A stretch of 64,000 bases of DNA. It comes from Marinobacter salexigens. GTDB taxonomy: Bacteria; Pseudomonadota; Gammaproteobacteria; Pseudomonadales; Oleiphilaceae. Both the position numbers and the translations under genes were made by a program. The notes beneath the pieces were generated by a model. That model saw only the letters and a program-made list of their open reading frames with translations, ran no database searches and had not been told where the DNA came from. Below are positions 52,391 through 63,027 of this stretch, piece by piece. The stretch covers positions 62,001 to 126,000 of the forward strand of contig NZ_NIHC01000007.1 of assembly GCF_002806945.1 (NCBI RefSeq). Direction: 5' to 3'. Each line of letters begins with the position of its first letter. The stretch's first letter is position 1.

Positions 52391-53176
52391 TTATTCTTCC
52401 AGTTCGCCCATGCCGGTAATGTTGAAACCGCCATCAACGTACATGATCTCACCGGTAATACCGCTGGCCATATCGGACGTGATAAATGCAGCCGCATTAC
52501 CCACTTCATCAATGGTTACGTTGCGACGAAGCGGCGCACGGCGAGCGTTCTCTGCCAACATCTTGCGGAAGCTCTTGATGCCTGAGGCGGCCAGGGTTCT
52601 GATTGGCCCGGCGGAAATACCGTTCACCCGAATGCCGTCGCGGCCCAGACTTGCGGCCATGTAGCGCACGTTTGCTTCCAGAGAGGCCTTGGCAAGACCC
52701 ATCACGTTGTAGTTTTGAAGAACCTTCTCGGCACCAAGGTAGGTGAGAGTCAGCAAAGAGCTGCCTTCGTGCATCATGGATCGTGCACCCTTAGCCAGGG
52801 CGACAAAGCTGTAGGAGCTGATGTCGTGGGCGATTTTGAAGCCTTCCCGGGTGGTTACATCAACATAGTTACCATCAAGCTCATGACCGGGCGCAAAGCC
52901 AACGGCGTGAACAATAATGTCGATGTTGTCCCAGTGCTTGTTCAGTTCCTTGAATACGTTTTCAATTTCTTCATCGCTGGCAACGTCGCAAGGGAAGATA
53001 AGCTTGCTGCCCCAGCCTTCGGCAAATTTCTCTACGCGAGGCTGCAACTTGTCGTTCTGGTAAGTAAAAGCCAGTTCCGCACCTTCGCGGGCAAAGGCGT
53101 CGGCAATACCGTAAGCAATAGACAGTTTGCTGGCTACGCCAACAATCAGCGCTCTCTTACCACTGAGTATACCCAT
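52391..53176 (-). CDS. fabI: FabI, enoyl-[acyl carrier protein] reductase (NADH)
   Basis: This 261-residue SDR enzyme makes the last reduction in each round of fatty acid elongation. The N-terminus [25 protein letters not shown], the catalytic Y-x6-K in NYNVMGLAK and the [13 protein letters not shown] substrate loop are typical of FabI, the target of triclosan. AGGGAG lies before the ATG. AccD, also in the window, supplies the same pathway. Confidence 0.98.
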   Translation of the reverse strand: MGILSGKRALIVGVASKLSIAYGIADAFAREGAELAFTYQNDKLQPRVEKFAEGWGSKLIFPCDVASDEEIENVFKELNKHWDNIDIIVHAVGFAPGHELDGNYVDVTTREGFKIAHDISSYSFVALAKGARSMMHEGSSLLTLTYLGAEKVLQNYNVMGLAKASLEANVRYMAASLGRDGIRVNGISAGPIRTLAASGIKSFRKMLAENARRAPLRRNVTIDEVGNAAAFITSDMASGITGEIMYVDGGFNITGMGELEE

Positions 53177-53241
53177 GGGTCTTCTCCCTGTGTTCCTGAT
53201 TTTAGTGCATTATCCCCGAAGCAAGCCGGCAGACGTAACGC

Positions 53242-54858
53242 TCAAATAGTCGTAGTGATATTGGCATCTTTCGATTGATAGAAAAACGCCGCCTGGAGTA
53301 ATTCTTGTGTGTATTCTTTCGAGGGAGCCCGGAAAATGTCACTGGCATCCCCGTATTCCACGATCTTACCCTGCCGAAGTACCAGCAACTGATGACTGAG
53401 AGCCCGAACAACAGCAAGATCGTGACTGATAAAGATATAGCTTAGACCATAGCGTGCCTGAATATCGCGAAGCAGCTCGATAACCTGCTTTTGCACCGTG
53501 CGATCCAGCGCCGATGTGGGTTCGTCCAGAATGATAACATCCGGCTGTAGCACCAGTGCCCGGGCTATGGCAATCCGCTGGCGCTGCCCGCCAGAAAATT
53601 CATGGGGGTAACGGTGCCTGGCTTCAGGATCCAGACCTACGTCAACGAGTGCCCTGATCACTTTCGCATCGTGGGTGTCGCGGTTCTCGGCATCGTGTAT
53701 TTCCAGGCCTTCCCGGACTATTTCGGCAATGGACATTCGTGGGCTAAGGCTGCCAAAAGGATCCTGAAATACAATCTGTACCCGGCGTCGCCAAGGCCGG
53801 AATGCACGTTGATCCAGGCCCGATAACTCTTCTTCGTCCAACTGGATTTCACCCGTGCTGGCTGTAAGCTTAAGCAGGGCATGACCGATGGTGGTCTTGC
53901 CGCTACCGCTTTCCCCTACAATGCCGAGAGTCTGGCCGCGATGCAGGGTAAAACTCACCTCTTTAACGGCATGAAAGTACTCTTTTACCTTGCCGAACAG
54001 ACCCTTTCGAGTGGGGAAGCGCACATCAAGGTTGCGAATGTTCAATAATGGCATCCCGCTCTTCGCGAGAGACAGGGGTGCGGCCGGAGGCTCTGCACTC
54101 AACAGCTTGCGGGTGTATGGGTGATTGGGTGATGCGAACAAGGTAGTGGTTTCGGCCTGTTCCACCAGCTTGCCGTGCTCCATAACCGCAACCCGGCTGG
54201 CATAACGCTGTACGATGGTAAGATCGTGGGTAATCAGAAGAATAGCCATGCCCAGCTTTTGCTGTAAATTCTGGAGTAGTTCAAGCACCTGCTTTTGTAC
54301 GGTTACATCCAGAGCGGTGGTTGGCTCATCAGCAATCAGCAGGTCTGGTTCATTGGCTAACGCCATGGCTATCATGACACGCTGTTTCTGGCCGCCGGAA
54401 AGCTGATGGGGGTAGGCGCCAAGCCGGCTTTCGGGGTTTACAATACCCACCAGGCTTAACAGCTCCAGGCAGCGTTCCCGGGCCTGAACGCCCCGCATTC
54501 CCTTGTGCAGTTCCAGGGTTTCAGAAATCTGCTTCTCCACCGTGTGCAGTGGGTTCAGAGAGGTCATGGGCTCCTGGAAAATCATACTGATCTCACGCCC
54601 ACGCACCTGACGCAGGCGTTTCTCGGGAGCACTTAGCAGGTTTTCTCCGCGGTAGCGGATTTCGCCACTGGGATAGCTGGCGTGGCGTTCGTCCAGAAGC
54701 CGCAGCACAGACAGAGCAGTGACAGATTTTCCCGAACCGCTTTCACCCACCAGCGCCAGGGTTTCTCCCTTCTTCAAGCTCAGAGATATAGAATCGACAG
54801 CCTTTGGCCCCTGGTTGAAGCAGACGGAAAGATTGGCTATCTCTAACAGTTCGCTCAT
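53242..54858 (-). CDS. yejF: YejF-like ABC transporter, fused double ATPase
   Basis: This 538-residue protein contains two complete ABC domains. The first has Walker A GESGSGKS (38-45), and LSGGQKQR; the second, from about residue 270, has GESGSGKT and FSGGQRQR. It is the energy subunit of a peptide importer of the Opp/Dpp/Yej type. E. coli YejF has the same fused form (529 residues). It is the last gene of the yejABEF operon, 12 bp after yejE. In enterobacteria Yej imports microcin C-like peptides and some antimicrobial peptides; native substrates here are unknown. Confidence 0.95.
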   Translation of the reverse strand: MSELLEIANLSVCFNQGPKAVDSISLSLKKGETLALVGESGSGKSVTALSVLRLLDERHASYPSGEIRYRGENLLSAPEKRLRQVRGREISMIFQEPMTSLNPLHTVEKQISETLELHKGMRGVQARERCLELLSLVGIVNPESRLGAYPHQLSGGQKQRVMIAMALANEPDLLIADEPTTALDVTVQKQVLELLQNLQQKLGMAILLITHDLTIVQRYASRVAVMEHGKLVEQAETTTLFASPNHPYTRKLLSAEPPAAPLSLAKSGMPLLNIRNLDVRFPTRKGLFGKVKEYFHAVKEVSFTLHRGQTLGIVGESGSGKTTIGHALLKLTASTGEIQLDEEELSGLDQRAFRPWRRRVQIVFQDPFGSLSPRMSIAEIVREGLEIHDAENRDTHDAKVIRALVDVGLDPEARHRYPHEFSGGQRQRIAIARALVLQPDVIILDEPTSALDRTVQKQVIELLRDIQARYGLSYIFISHDLAVVRALSHQLLVLRQGKIVEYGDASDIFRAPSKEYTQELLQAAFFYQSKDANITTTI

Positions 54859-54870
54859 ATCAGCTCGCTC

Positions 54871-55896
54871 TTAACCATTTTTGCGGGGATCAAAGGCATC
54901 GCGCACGGCTTCGCCCACGAATACCAGCAGGGTCAGCATCAGTGACAAGGAAACGAAGGCGGATATGCCCAGCCAGGGTGCATGCAAGTTTGCTTTGCCC
55001 TGGGCAATCAGCTCGCCAAGGGAGGGGGAGCCGGAAGGCAGGCCAAAGCCCAGAAAATCCAGAGAGGTGAGGCCGGTAATGGCGCCAGTCAGGATGAACG
55101 GCAGAAAGGTCAGGGTTGCCACCATGGCATTGGGGAGTATGTGTCGGAACATAATCTTTCTGTTATCCAGCCCCAGTGCCCTTGCTGCTTTAACGTATTC
55201 AAAGTTACGCGCCCTGAGGAACTCCGCACGCACCACATCAACCAGGCCCATCCAGCTGAACATCAACATGATACCGAGTAGCCACCAGAAGTTTGGTTGC
55301 ACAATTCCGGAAAGAATAATCAGCAGGTACAACACCGGTAATCCAGACCAGATCTCAATAAATCGTTGTCCGATCAGATCTGTTTTTCCGCCATAAAAGC
55401 CCTGAATCGCGCCAACCGTAACCCCGACAATGCAGCTGGCAATGGTAAGGGTTAACCCAAAAAGCACGGAAATACGAAAACCATAAATCACCCGCGCTGC
55501 GACATCCCGCCCCTGGTCATCTGTGCCAAGCCAGTTTTCGGCGCTGGGGGGTGCAGGGGAGGGTACTTCCAGGTTGTAATTTATGGTGTCGTAACTAAAG
55601 CGGATTGGGGGCCAGAGCATCCAGCCATTGGCGAGGATTTCATCGGCGATAAATGGATCCCGGTAATCTGCATCTGTGGGCAGAAAACCGCCAAACGTTT
55701 CTTCCGGCACCCTCTCAACCACCGGGAAATACAGCGTGTCCTGATAGGAGACAACAAGGGGCCTGTCGTTTGCGATGAGCTCCGCCATCAAAGTCAGCCC
55801 GAAAATGGCCAGAAATGCCCACAAAGACCAGAAGCCCCGACGGTTTTTGCGGAAGTTCCGTAAACGACGTTGCTGGATGGGGGTAAGGGCTTTCAT
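54871..55896 (-). CDS. yejE: YejE-like peptide ABC transporter permease
   Basis: This 341-residue permease equals E. coli YejE in length. One N-terminal helix (about 25-45) is followed by a periplasmic loop with the Yej-specific ETFGGFLPTDADYRDPFI and then five helices. The coupling motif EYVKAARALGLDNRKIMFRH faces the ATPase. I chose ATG at 55896: GGGAGG lies nine bases upstream and the start follows the yejB stop by one base. A longer frame from 55920 would reach into yejB. Confidence 0.95.
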   Translation of the reverse strand: MKALTPIQQRRLRNFRKNRRGFWSLWAFLAIFGLTLMAELIANDRPLVVSYQDTLYFPVVERVPEETFGGFLPTDADYRDPFIADEILANGWMLWPPIRFSYDTINYNLEVPSPAPPSAENWLGTDDQGRDVAARVIYGFRISVLFGLTLTIASCIVGVTVGAIQGFYGGKTDLIGQRFIEIWSGLPVLYLLIILSGIVQPNFWWLLGIMLMFSWMGLVDVVRAEFLRARNFEYVKAARALGLDNRKIMFRHILPNAMVATLTFLPFILTGAITGLTSLDFLGFGLPSGSPSLGELIAQGKANLHAPWLGISAFVSLSLMLTLLVFVGEAVRDAFDPRKNG

Positions 55897-55897
55897 G

Positions 55898-56983
55898 TTA
55901 CGCGCCCTCCCTGCTTTCAAAGTCGATGCGGGGATCTACCAGTACATAGGTGATATCGGAAATCAGCTTTAACACCAATCCCATCAGCGTAAAGATGAAC
56001 AGCGTGCCAAAGATAACCGGGTAGTCTCTGTTAAGGGCGGCTTCAAAGCCCAGCAGGCCAAGGCCATCGAGAGAGAAGATCACCTCAATGAGCAGTGAGC
56101 CCGTAAAAAACAGCGACACAAGCACCCCGGGAAGACTGGCAATGACGATCAGCATGGCGTTGCGGAAAATATGCCCGTATAGCACCTGCTTCTCATCCAG
56201 GCCTTTGGCTCTCGCTGTCACAACGTAGTGTTTCCCGATTTCATCGAGAAACGAATTTTTGGTGAGCAGGGTGAGGGTGGCAAAACCACCAATCACGTTG
56301 GCAGTGACCGGCAGGGCCAGGTGCCAGAAATAATCCCCGATTTGTTGATACCAGGTAAGCTGATCGAAGTTTGAAGACGTGAGGCCGCGAAGAGGAAACC
56401 AGTCGAAGTAACTGCCTCCGGCAAACAGAACAATCAGCAGTATAGCGAATAGAAAACCCGGAATGGCATAGCCAATGACTATCGCAGAGCTGCTCCAGAC
56501 ATCGAAGCGGGAGCCGTCTGAAACGGCTTTTCGGATACCCAGGGGTATGGAAATGAAATAGATAATCAACGTTGACCATAGCCCCAGGGATATGGAAACG
56601 GGCATCTTGTCGACAATCAGCTGGGTTACGCTTCTGTCCCTATAAAAGGAATCACCGAAATTGAAGGTGGCGTAATCTTTGAGCATTTTGAAAAAACGCT
56701 CATGGGCTGGCTTGTCGAAGCCGTACATGACTTCAATTTCTTTAAGCATTTCATCGGGAATACCCCGAGAGCCCCGCCGGTCACCGGAAGCGCTGGCTAC
56801 CTCCCCCCCGGTATCTCCGCCTGAAGCTCTGGCCAGGGCGCTGCCACCATGGCCTTCCATTTCCGCAATCAGTTGTTCAACGGGCCCACCGGGCGCCGCT
56901 TGAACAATCACGAAATTGAGCAGCAGTATGCCGATCAATGTTGGGATAATCAGCGCCAGGCGCCGTAGTATATAAATGCCCAT
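55898..56983 (-). CDS. yejB: YejB-like peptide ABC transporter permease
   Basis: This 361-residue inner-membrane protein has a first helix at 9-29 and five more from about 130 on. The EAA-like coupling loop is [21 protein letters not shown] Gly/Ser-rich insertion (about 45-75) lies in the periplasmic loop, as in other Yej/DppB permeases. GAGGAAG precedes the ATG. It forms the channel with YejE. Confidence 0.95.
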   Translation of the reverse strand: MGIYILRRLALIIPTLIGILLLNFVIVQAAPGGPVEQLIAEMEGHGGSALARASGGDTGGEVASASGDRRGSRGIPDEMLKEIEVMYGFDKPAHERFFKMLKDYATFNFGDSFYRDRSVTQLIVDKMPVSISLGLWSTLIIYFISIPLGIRKAVSDGSRFDVWSSSAIVIGYAIPGFLFAILLIVLFAGGSYFDWFPLRGLTSSNFDQLTWYQQIGDYFWHLALPVTANVIGGFATLTLLTKNSFLDEIGKHYVVTARAKGLDEKQVLYGHIFRNAMLIVIASLPGVLVSLFFTGSLLIEVIFSLDGLGLLGFEAALNRDYPVIFGTLFIFTLMGLVLKLISDITYVLVDPRIDFESREGA

Positions 56984-56998
56984 TTAGCGGTAACTTCC

Positions 56999-58840
56999 TC
57001 AGGGCTCTGCCCACCAATGATCGAGGTCAGTTCCATTTTTGGGCGTAGTCTCCGGGTGCATCAGGTGGCCCCAGTAGGCAATCCGGTCTTTCGCAAGGTG
57101 CCAGTGAGGTACCACGTAATGCCCTTGCAGAAGAACCCTGTCCAGAGCACGAGTGCGTTGTACCAGTTCTTCTCGATCCGGGGCTTGAATAACCAGGCTG
57201 ACCAACTCATCGACCACAGGATCATTCACACCTGCATAGTTGCGGGAGCCGTTGGCATTGACGGTGGACGAGTGCCAGTACTCTCGCTGTTCGTTGCCGG
57301 GGGAGTCTGACTGACCAATTGCCTGAGTGATCATGTCGTAGTCGAATTCGCGTACACGTTGAACGTACTGATTGCTGTCCACCAGGCGCACAGATACATC
57401 AATACCAAGCCGAGCCAGGTTGTTCTTGAAGGGCAGTACGACTCGCTCAAAGGTCTTTTGAAATAACAAAACTTCGAACTTCAATGGAGTGCCTGTTTCT
57501 GCGTACACCATCTTACCGTCACGAACTTCGTAACCCGCCGAACGCAATAGTTCCATCGCCACTCTCAGGTTGCCCCTCAAGCCTTGCTTGCCGTCGGTGG
57601 AGGGCGCCTTGAAGGGTTTGGTGAAAATGTCTTCGCCCAGCTGATCCCTGAACTCTTCAAGTATTGCCAGTTCCCGGCCCATTGGCAGACCACTAGAGGC
57701 TAATTCGCTGTTTTCAAAATAACTGTTGGTGCGGGCATACTGGCCGTAGAAGAGGTTCTTGTTTGTCCATTCGAAATCAAATGCGTAAGTCAGTGCTTCT
57801 CGTACCCGCGAGTCACTGAAAACCTCTTTGCGGGTGTTGAACACGAAACCCTGCATGCCGGTTGGCCGATGGTGTTCAATCGCTTCTTTTATAATGGTTC
57901 CGTTATCAAACTTCTGCCCGGTATAGGCTGTAGCCCAGTTCTTCGCAGACGTTTCTACTCTGAAATCAAAGCTACCGGCCTTGAAAGCCTCAAGGGCAAC
58001 GGTGTCGTCGGTATAATAATCGTAACGAATGCGGTCAAAGTTGAGCTGGCCTTTGCGGACAGCAAGATCTTTTGCCCAGTAATCATTCAGGCGCTCATAC
58101 TCGATCGAGCGACCAGCTTCAAAACTACCGATACGATAGGCGCCACTGCCCACAGGCGGGGTAAGACCGCTTTTATCGAACTCGCGATCCTGCCAGTAGT
58201 GCGCAGGGAGGATAGGTATCTGCCCGAGAATAAGAGGCAGTTCCCGGTTACTGGTTTCCTGAAAATCGAAACGGATTCGAAGTGGATTCTCAACAGTGAC
58301 TTTGCTCACATCTGCATAATAGTTCCGGTAAAACGGATGCCCCTTGGTAGTCAGGGTTTCAAATGAGAATTTTACGTCTCCTGCTCTAATGGGCTCGCCA
58401 TCCTGAAAGCGCGCCGATTCCCTCAGATTAAACACTACGTAGCTTCGATCGTCGGGCGTTTCCAGCGACTCTGCAATAAGTCCATACATGGAAAATGGCT
58501 CATCTGCCGAGTACTCAAGCAGGGTGTCATAGAGATAGTTGCTAATGCCTGCTGCAGCCACGCCTCGAATCACAAAGGGGTTAAAGGAATCGAACCCGTT
58601 GGCCACTACGGCCATTTTGAGAGCGCCACCCTTTGGGGCTTCCGGGTTGATATAGCTGTAATGAGTGAACCCTTCTGGATACTTCGGCTCGCCGTGCATG
58701 GCCATACCGTGAACCGGCTGTACTTGAGGATCACCGGAGCCAGATGTTGAATCGTTGGCATGCGAAAAAATGGGGAATGCCAGAAAGGATAGCAGTGAAA
58801 CGAGCGTTGTAAGGCGTGGGGCGGTAGAGGTTCTTGTCAT
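56999..58840 (-). CDS. yejA: YejA-like periplasmic peptide-binding protein
   Basis: This 613-residue family 5 solute-binding protein has a signal peptide (1-28, cleavage SHA/N) and the Yej-type opening GMAMHGEPKYPEGFTHYSYI and PEAPKGGALKMA. YSADEPFSMYGLIAESLE and FDFEWTNKNLFYGQYARTNS are further family blocks. It delivers oligopeptides to YejBEF and is the first gene of the operon, 15 bp before yejB. The promoter should lie in 58841-58960, which I could not resolve; GCGCC/GGCGC arms at 58873-58895 form a small hairpin there. Confidence 0.95.
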   Translation of the reverse strand: MTRTSTAPRLTTLVSLLSFLAFPIFSHANDSTSGSGDPQVQPVHGMAMHGEPKYPEGFTHYSYINPEAPKGGALKMAVVANGFDSFNPFVIRGVAAAGISNYLYDTLLEYSADEPFSMYGLIAESLETPDDRSYVVFNLRESARFQDGEPIRAGDVKFSFETLTTKGHPFYRNYYADVSKVTVENPLRIRFDFQETSNRELPLILGQIPILPAHYWQDREFDKSGLTPPVGSGAYRIGSFEAGRSIEYERLNDYWAKDLAVRKGQLNFDRIRYDYYTDDTVALEAFKAGSFDFRVETSAKNWATAYTGQKFDNGTIIKEAIEHHRPTGMQGFVFNTRKEVFSDSRVREALTYAFDFEWTNKNLFYGQYARTNSYFENSELASSGLPMGRELAILEEFRDQLGEDIFTKPFKAPSTDGKQGLRGNLRVAMELLRSAGYEVRDGKMVYAETGTPLKFEVLLFQKTFERVVLPFKNNLARLGIDVSVRLVDSNQYVQRVREFDYDMITQAIGQSDSPGNEQREYWHSSTVNANGSRNYAGVNDPVVDELVSLVIQAPDREELVQRTRALDRVLLQGHYVVPHWHLAKDRIAYWGHLMHPETTPKNGTDLDHWWAEP

Positions 58841-58960
58841 GGGTCTCGCACATTCAGGAGTTTCAGGCCGACGCGCCAGGCATCCTGCCCGGCGCTCTTG
58901 TCCGCAAAATCTTTATGATTCTTATGTTTACTGAAAGTTCCGGCAGTGAACCTGTGAAGT

Positions 58961-60676
58961 TCAGGGGCTATTCCGGATGTCGACGTAGAGTACCAGACTT
59001 TGCCCTGGTTGCAGATAACGAGAGGTGTTCAGATCGTTCCAGCTTGCGATATCTCGAACATTTACTGAAAAACGATTAGCAATGAGGGCAAGGGAGTCAC
59101 CTTTGCGAACACGGTAGCCTACCTTCCGGACCATGGCCTTACCCCTTGAAGTGTCGGCCGAGGCGAGCACAGGTTGGGCAGTTTTTGACCAGATCACCAG
59201 TTTTTTACCAGGGATAAGCGGGTCTCCGGGAGCCATGCCGTTCCACGCCGCCACTTGGCGTACGCTAACCCGATGCTCGCGCGCGATATCCCAAAAGGTG
59301 TCGCCACGGCGTACGGTATAGCGCAGTTTGTTGCCATCCCGCTTTTTGGCTTGCTTGCGCTCAAGACGTTTGGATGCACTCAGGGCATAGGTACTGGAGT
59401 CTTGGGATGCCGAGGGGATCATCAATCGCTGGCCGATGCGGATGAGATCGCTGTTCAGGTTGTTAACTTGTTGCAGCACCGAAGGTGTAGTGGAGAATTT
59501 CCGCGAGATCGTGTTCAGGCTATCACCGGATTTAACTACGTAATTGCGCCATGAGACCCGTTTGTTTGATGGGATCTCTGCCAGCGCGGTGCGGAAGTCT
59601 TCTGCGTTCTGATGGGGAACCAACAGGCGGTGCGGGCCTTCCGGATTGGTTGCCCATCGGTTGTACGAGGGATTGAGCAAGTAAATCTCATCTATATCCA
59701 CTCCGGAAAGCTCTGCTGCTTGTGCAAGATCCAGCTGCCCACCGGTTTCAACAATGTCGAAATAGGGCTCGTCCAGAAGGGCTGGCAGTTCAATTCCATA
59801 GGCCTCCGGGTCATCGAAAATTTTTGCAAGTGCGATAAGCTTGGGTACGTAGTGGCGGGTTTCCTGTGGCAATTGCAGGGACCAGAAGTCTTGTGGTTTG
59901 CTGGCTTTGCGATTTCGTCGCATGGCGCTGGATACAGTGCCGCCGCCACTGTTGTAAGCAGCCAGAGCCAAGGTGTAGTCACCATCAAATCGGTTCGTCA
60001 GGCGGTCGAGATAGGTCAGGGCAGCGTCAGTAGCGGCGAGTACATCGCGGCGATCGTCGTGCCACCAGCTTTGCGTAAGGCCAAAGTACTTGCCGGTTGA
60101 GGGTATGAATTGCCATAGTCCGGCAGCCCGGCCATGGGAGTATGCAAAAGGATCAAATGCGCTTTCGACGATAGGTAGCAGGGCAAACTCAGCGGGCAAT
60201 CCGCGTTTCTCTGTTTCATTAACTATGTGGTACAGATACCGGCTTCCACGTTCCACTACACGGTTGATGTAGCCTGGGTGTCTGGCGTACCAGTTAAGCT
60301 GATCTTGTACTCGTTTGTTATCTACATCGTGATCCAGCATGAAGCCCGCCCGCAGGCGGTTCCACATATCGGTTTGCACAACGTCGTCGGAGGTGGTTTT
60401 CTGCTCCGGGTTGTCGAGCTTTTCCCTGGCTTCCCTTGCGGCAACCTTGAGTTCGGGAGCCATGGCATCATCCAGCGGCTCATTTCGCACAAGGCCGTTG
60501 CTTTTGCCAGTTTCCACGGATTTTTTAAGCCCTTCATCGCCGGCAGCAAGGGTTACCTCATCTGAATCGAGAGGGTTATCTGTAGTGATGTCTCTAGACA
60601 GGTAGAGCGAGCTGCAGCCACCTGCCAAGGCGCTAACAACTAGTAGCAGGGGCAATCGTTTAACCAACATAGGCAT
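58961..60676 (-). CDS. mltD: MltD-like membrane-bound lytic transglycosylase with three LysM motifs
   Basis: This 571-residue lipoprotein has the lipobox LAGG-C21. The SLT domain (about 150-300) has the catalytic glutamate E171 in LLPIVESAFDP and the GLWQFIPSTGKYFGL and ALAAYNSGGG blocks. Three LysM repeats (about 387-431, 452-500 and 522-566), each opening with YxVxxGDxxxxI, bind peptidoglycan. It cuts glycan strands to 1,6-anhydro ends at the outer membrane. E. coli MltD has two LysM; three is common in pseudomonads. ATG at 60676 or the second ATG at 60670 may be used. It lies downstream of gloB, as in E. coli. Confidence 0.96.
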   Translation of the reverse strand: MPMLVKRLPLLLVVSALAGGCSSLYLSRDITTDNPLDSDEVTLAAGDEGLKKSVETGKSNGLVRNEPLDDAMAPELKVAAREAREKLDNPEQKTTSDDVVQTDMWNRLRAGFMLDHDVDNKRVQDQLNWYARHPGYINRVVERGSRYLYHIVNETEKRGLPAEFALLPIVESAFDPFAYSHGRAAGLWQFIPSTGKYFGLTQSWWHDDRRDVLAATDAALTYLDRLTNRFDGDYTLALAAYNSGGGTVSSAMRRNRKASKPQDFWSLQLPQETRHYVPKLIALAKIFDDPEAYGIELPALLDEPYFDIVETGGQLDLAQAAELSGVDIDEIYLLNPSYNRWATNPEGPHRLLVPHQNAEDFRTALAEIPSNKRVSWRNYVVKSGDSLNTISRKFSTTPSVLQQVNNLNSDLIRIGQRLMIPSASQDSSTYALSASKRLERKQAKKRDGNKLRYTVRRGDTFWDIAREHRVSVRQVAAWNGMAPGDPLIPGKKLVIWSKTAQPVLASADTSRGKAMVRKVGYRVRKGDSLALIANRFSVNVRDIASWNDLNTSRYLQPGQSLVLYVDIRNSP

Positions 60677-60824
60677 TTTCCGGCTCTGAAGTATGACTGG
60701 GGTTGTGTCTGAAACCCCGTCATATTTAATAGGTTAGGAGCTAAAAGGTAACCGATTTTATGTGCGCTCGTTTAAAATCGTCAAGAAGCCTCTCGTTACG
60801 ACGATGAGAGAATTTGTTAACAGA

Positions 60825-61619
60825 TCAGAAGTTATCTTTGCCATGCCGTATGGCAGCGAAAATGGCGCTATCGGAATCCGATGCGAGACCCTGCTCGGAG
60901 CAATAGCGTTTTGCGGCGCTGACAACCATGGGGTCATCCCACCGTAAAAACGGATTAAGTTGTTTTTCCTTTTCAAGAACGGAAGGCACAGTGGGCTCAC
61001 CTGCTTGCCGTTTTTCTTTGCACTCTCGCTCAAAAGCTTCGAGTTTGCTGTCGTTCGGCAACCAACTACGAGCGAACCGCAGGTTGGAGAGGGTGTATTC
61101 ATGGGCGCAATAAATTGCAGTTTCGCCGGGGAGTTCACGAATTGACCTTAAGGACTCCAGCATCTGGGAGGGGGTACCTTCAAAAAGACGACCGCAGCCA
61201 ATCACGAAGAGGGTGTCGCCACAAAACAGAGCGGGGCGGCCGTCTATTTTAGCGTCGGTAAAGTAGGCAATGTGATCAAGCGTGTGCCCGGGCACTCCCA
61301 TAACCTCGAAAGTGACGCCTCCCCAAACCACTTCATCACCCGGGTGAACGGTGTTGGTGCTGCCCTTGAAGGGGGATTCAGCAGGCCCAGTTACGCGACA
61401 ACCGGGATTGTCTTGCACGAGGGTCTTGATGCCGCCAACATGGTCAGGATGGTGGTGTGTGACAAGAATGGTGTCGAGTTTGAGCCCCTTTGCAGCGAGG
61501 TAGTCCTGCACAGGCTTTGCTTGTCCGGGATCCACAATCAGGGCTTTACCGGTATCTGTATCTGCAAGGCACCAGATATAGTTATCACTGAATGCGGAAA
61601 TGGCAGAGATGGTTAGCAT
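60825..61619 (-). CDS. gloB: GloB, hydroxyacylglutathione hydrolase (glyoxalase II)
   Basis: This 264-residue metallo-beta-lactamase-fold enzyme splits S-lactoylglutathione to lactate and glutathione in methylglyoxal detoxification. The metal motif is THHHPDH with H55, H57, D59 and H60. [17 protein letters not shown] and [14 protein letters not shown] are the other GloB signatures. It is divergent from the YafS-like gene, the same arrangement as gloB/yafS in E. coli. Confidence 0.97.
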   Translation of the reverse strand: MLTISAISAFSDNYIWCLADTDTGKALIVDPGQAKPVQDYLAAKGLKLDTILVTHHHPDHVGGIKTLVQDNPGCRVTGPAESPFKGSTNTVHPGDEVVWGGVTFEVMGVPGHTLDHIAYFTDAKIDGRPALFCGDTLFVIGCGRLFEGTPSQMLESLRSIRELPGETAIYCAHEYTLSNLRFARSWLPNDSKLEAFERECKEKRQAGEPTVPSVLEKEKQLNPFLRWDDPMVVSAAKRYCSEQGLASDSDSAIFAAIRHGKDNF

Positions 61620-61742
61620 CAGAGGTCCCCGTATATGCTTGGCAAGTTTGGCTGGTATGATAGAGCATTAAAGCCGCAGTCCCAACAATCAGTAAGTCCC
61701 TGGTTTCTTGCCGGATGATAATAAAGCGGGAGTAAAGGCAGT

Positions 61743-62534
61743 GTGAAGAGCAATCATAACGTCGACTATCCATCCCGATGTGAAAGTTTCGAGAACTGGT
61801 TTCAGACTCCGCTCGGTCGAAGTTTACTGGCAGATCAACGGTATTATCTCGATCGCCGCCTTGTAAAGCTGACAGGTGCCAGGCAACTTCAGGTCGGGGT
61901 CAGCCACCGGATTCCCCTCGCGAATAGCACTGACTTTTCCGAGAAAATAATAACTACACCCAGATGCTTCAGCGACATACCCGAGGGAGTCGTGGTTTGC
62001 GATGCCGATGAACTGCCTTTTCCCGGGGATTCCATGGACCTGGTTGTGCTTCACCATACGGCGGATTTCTCCCCTTATCCCCACCAGGTTCTGCGTGAGG
62101 CGGCACGGGTTTTGCGGGGAGATGGCTCGATAGTGCTCATCGGTTTTAACCCGGTGAGTGTTTGGGGTATTCGCAGGCTGGTCTCACGGCATCATGCCGG
62201 GCCTTGGGGAGGGCGCTTTCTTTCCCGTGGCAGAATGGAAGACTGGCTTCACTTGTTGGATTTTCAGGTAGAGACTTCTCTCACCCGTTTTTATCATCTT
62301 CCATTTCAGCGCAGTGGTCGCAAGGTTTCCGGTGGGTTTGTGCAGCGCTTGTCCGGGTATGGGGTTCTGCCGGTTGGTGCCTATTACTGTATCCTTGCAA
62401 AAAAACAGGTTTGCGCCCGGATTCCCCGGCGTAACGTTTGGCGTCAGAGCAAGGTAATGGGGTTGTCGGGAACAGGTACCGTGGGAGCGGCGAGAGGCCA
62501 TCCTTCGCAGAGCCTGGCCCCTTCTGATGAGTGA
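61743..62534 (+). CDS. YafS-like SAM-dependent methyltransferase
   Basis: This 263-residue protein follows E. coli YafS along its length, with VLREAARVLRGDGSIVLIGF and NPVSVWGIRRLV near residues 120-145. It sits in the same gloB-yafS-rnhA-dnaQ order. The fold is a class I methyltransferase, but motif I reads LQVGVS in place of the usual glycine-rich DxGxGxG, as in YafS itself (LKIGNLS). Cofactor binding is therefore not certain. The start is GTG at 61743. The substrate is unknown. The C-terminal 40 residues are basic and Ser-rich. Confidence 0.9.
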   Translation: MKSNHNVDYPSRCESFENWFQTPLGRSLLADQRYYLDRRLVKLTGARQLQVGVSHRIPLANSTDFSEKIITTPRCFSDIPEGVVVCDADELPFPGDSMDLVVLHHTADFSPYPHQVLREAARVLRGDGSIVLIGFNPVSVWGIRRLVSRHHAGPWGGRFLSRGRMEDWLHLLDFQVETSLTRFYHLPFQRSGRKVSGGFVQRLSGYGVLPVGAYYCILAKKQVCARIPRRNVWRQSKVMGLSGTGTVGAARGHPSQSLAPSDE

Positions 62535-62579
62535 CTGGCCTTACGGGGTCTCCGAAGTGATATAGACAAGGGAGTTTGA

Positions 62580-63017
62580 ATGACCGGTAAGGTGATTTTG
62601 TATACCGATGGTGCTTGTAAAGGCAACCCGGGGCGCGGCGGCTGGGGCGTGGTACTGCGCTACGGCGATGCGGTCAAAACCATGCATGGCGGGGAGTTGC
62701 ATACTACCAATAACCGTATGGAGCTTATGGCTGCTATTCAGGGTTTAAAAGCGCTCAAGCGTGGCTGTGAGGTGGAGCTGTATACCGACTCACAGTATGT
62801 CCGTAAGGGTATTACGGAATGGCTCTCAGGATGGAAGCGCAACGGCTGGAAGACATCGGCTAAAAAACCGGTGAAAAACGATGACCTTTGGCGTGCTCTG
62901 GATGCGGAAACCACCAGGCACAAGGTCAACTGGCATTGGGTAAAAGGCCATGCAGGAATCCCGGACAACGAACTCGCAGACGAACTAGCGAACAAGGGTG
63001 TTGCTGAACTGAAATAG
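62580..63017 (+). CDS. rnhA: RnhA, ribonuclease HI
   Basis: This 145-residue enzyme cuts RNA in RNA-DNA hybrids. All four catalytic acids fall at the E. coli positions: D10 ([11 protein letters not shown]), E48 (NNRMELMAA), D70 (YTDSQYV) and D134 (DNELAD). The histidine of VKGHAG is also present. The basic protrusion [17 protein letters not shown] is intact. dnaQ follows 10 bp later on the same strand; in E. coli the two genes are divergent. Confidence 0.98.
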   Translation: MTGKVILYTDGACKGNPGRGGWGVVLRYGDAVKTMHGGELHTTNNRMELMAAIQGLKALKRGCEVELYTDSQYVRKGITEWLSGWKRNGWKTSAKKPVKNDDLWRALDAETTRHKVNWHWVKGHAGIPDNELADELANKGVAELK

Positions 63018-63027
63018 TGTGGGAATT

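Noticed and set aside
53242-58840. The Yej transporter as a transferred or toxin-related island
   Set aside because: All four genes are complete, in the standard order and with tight spacing, without mobile elements or changed composition at the edges.
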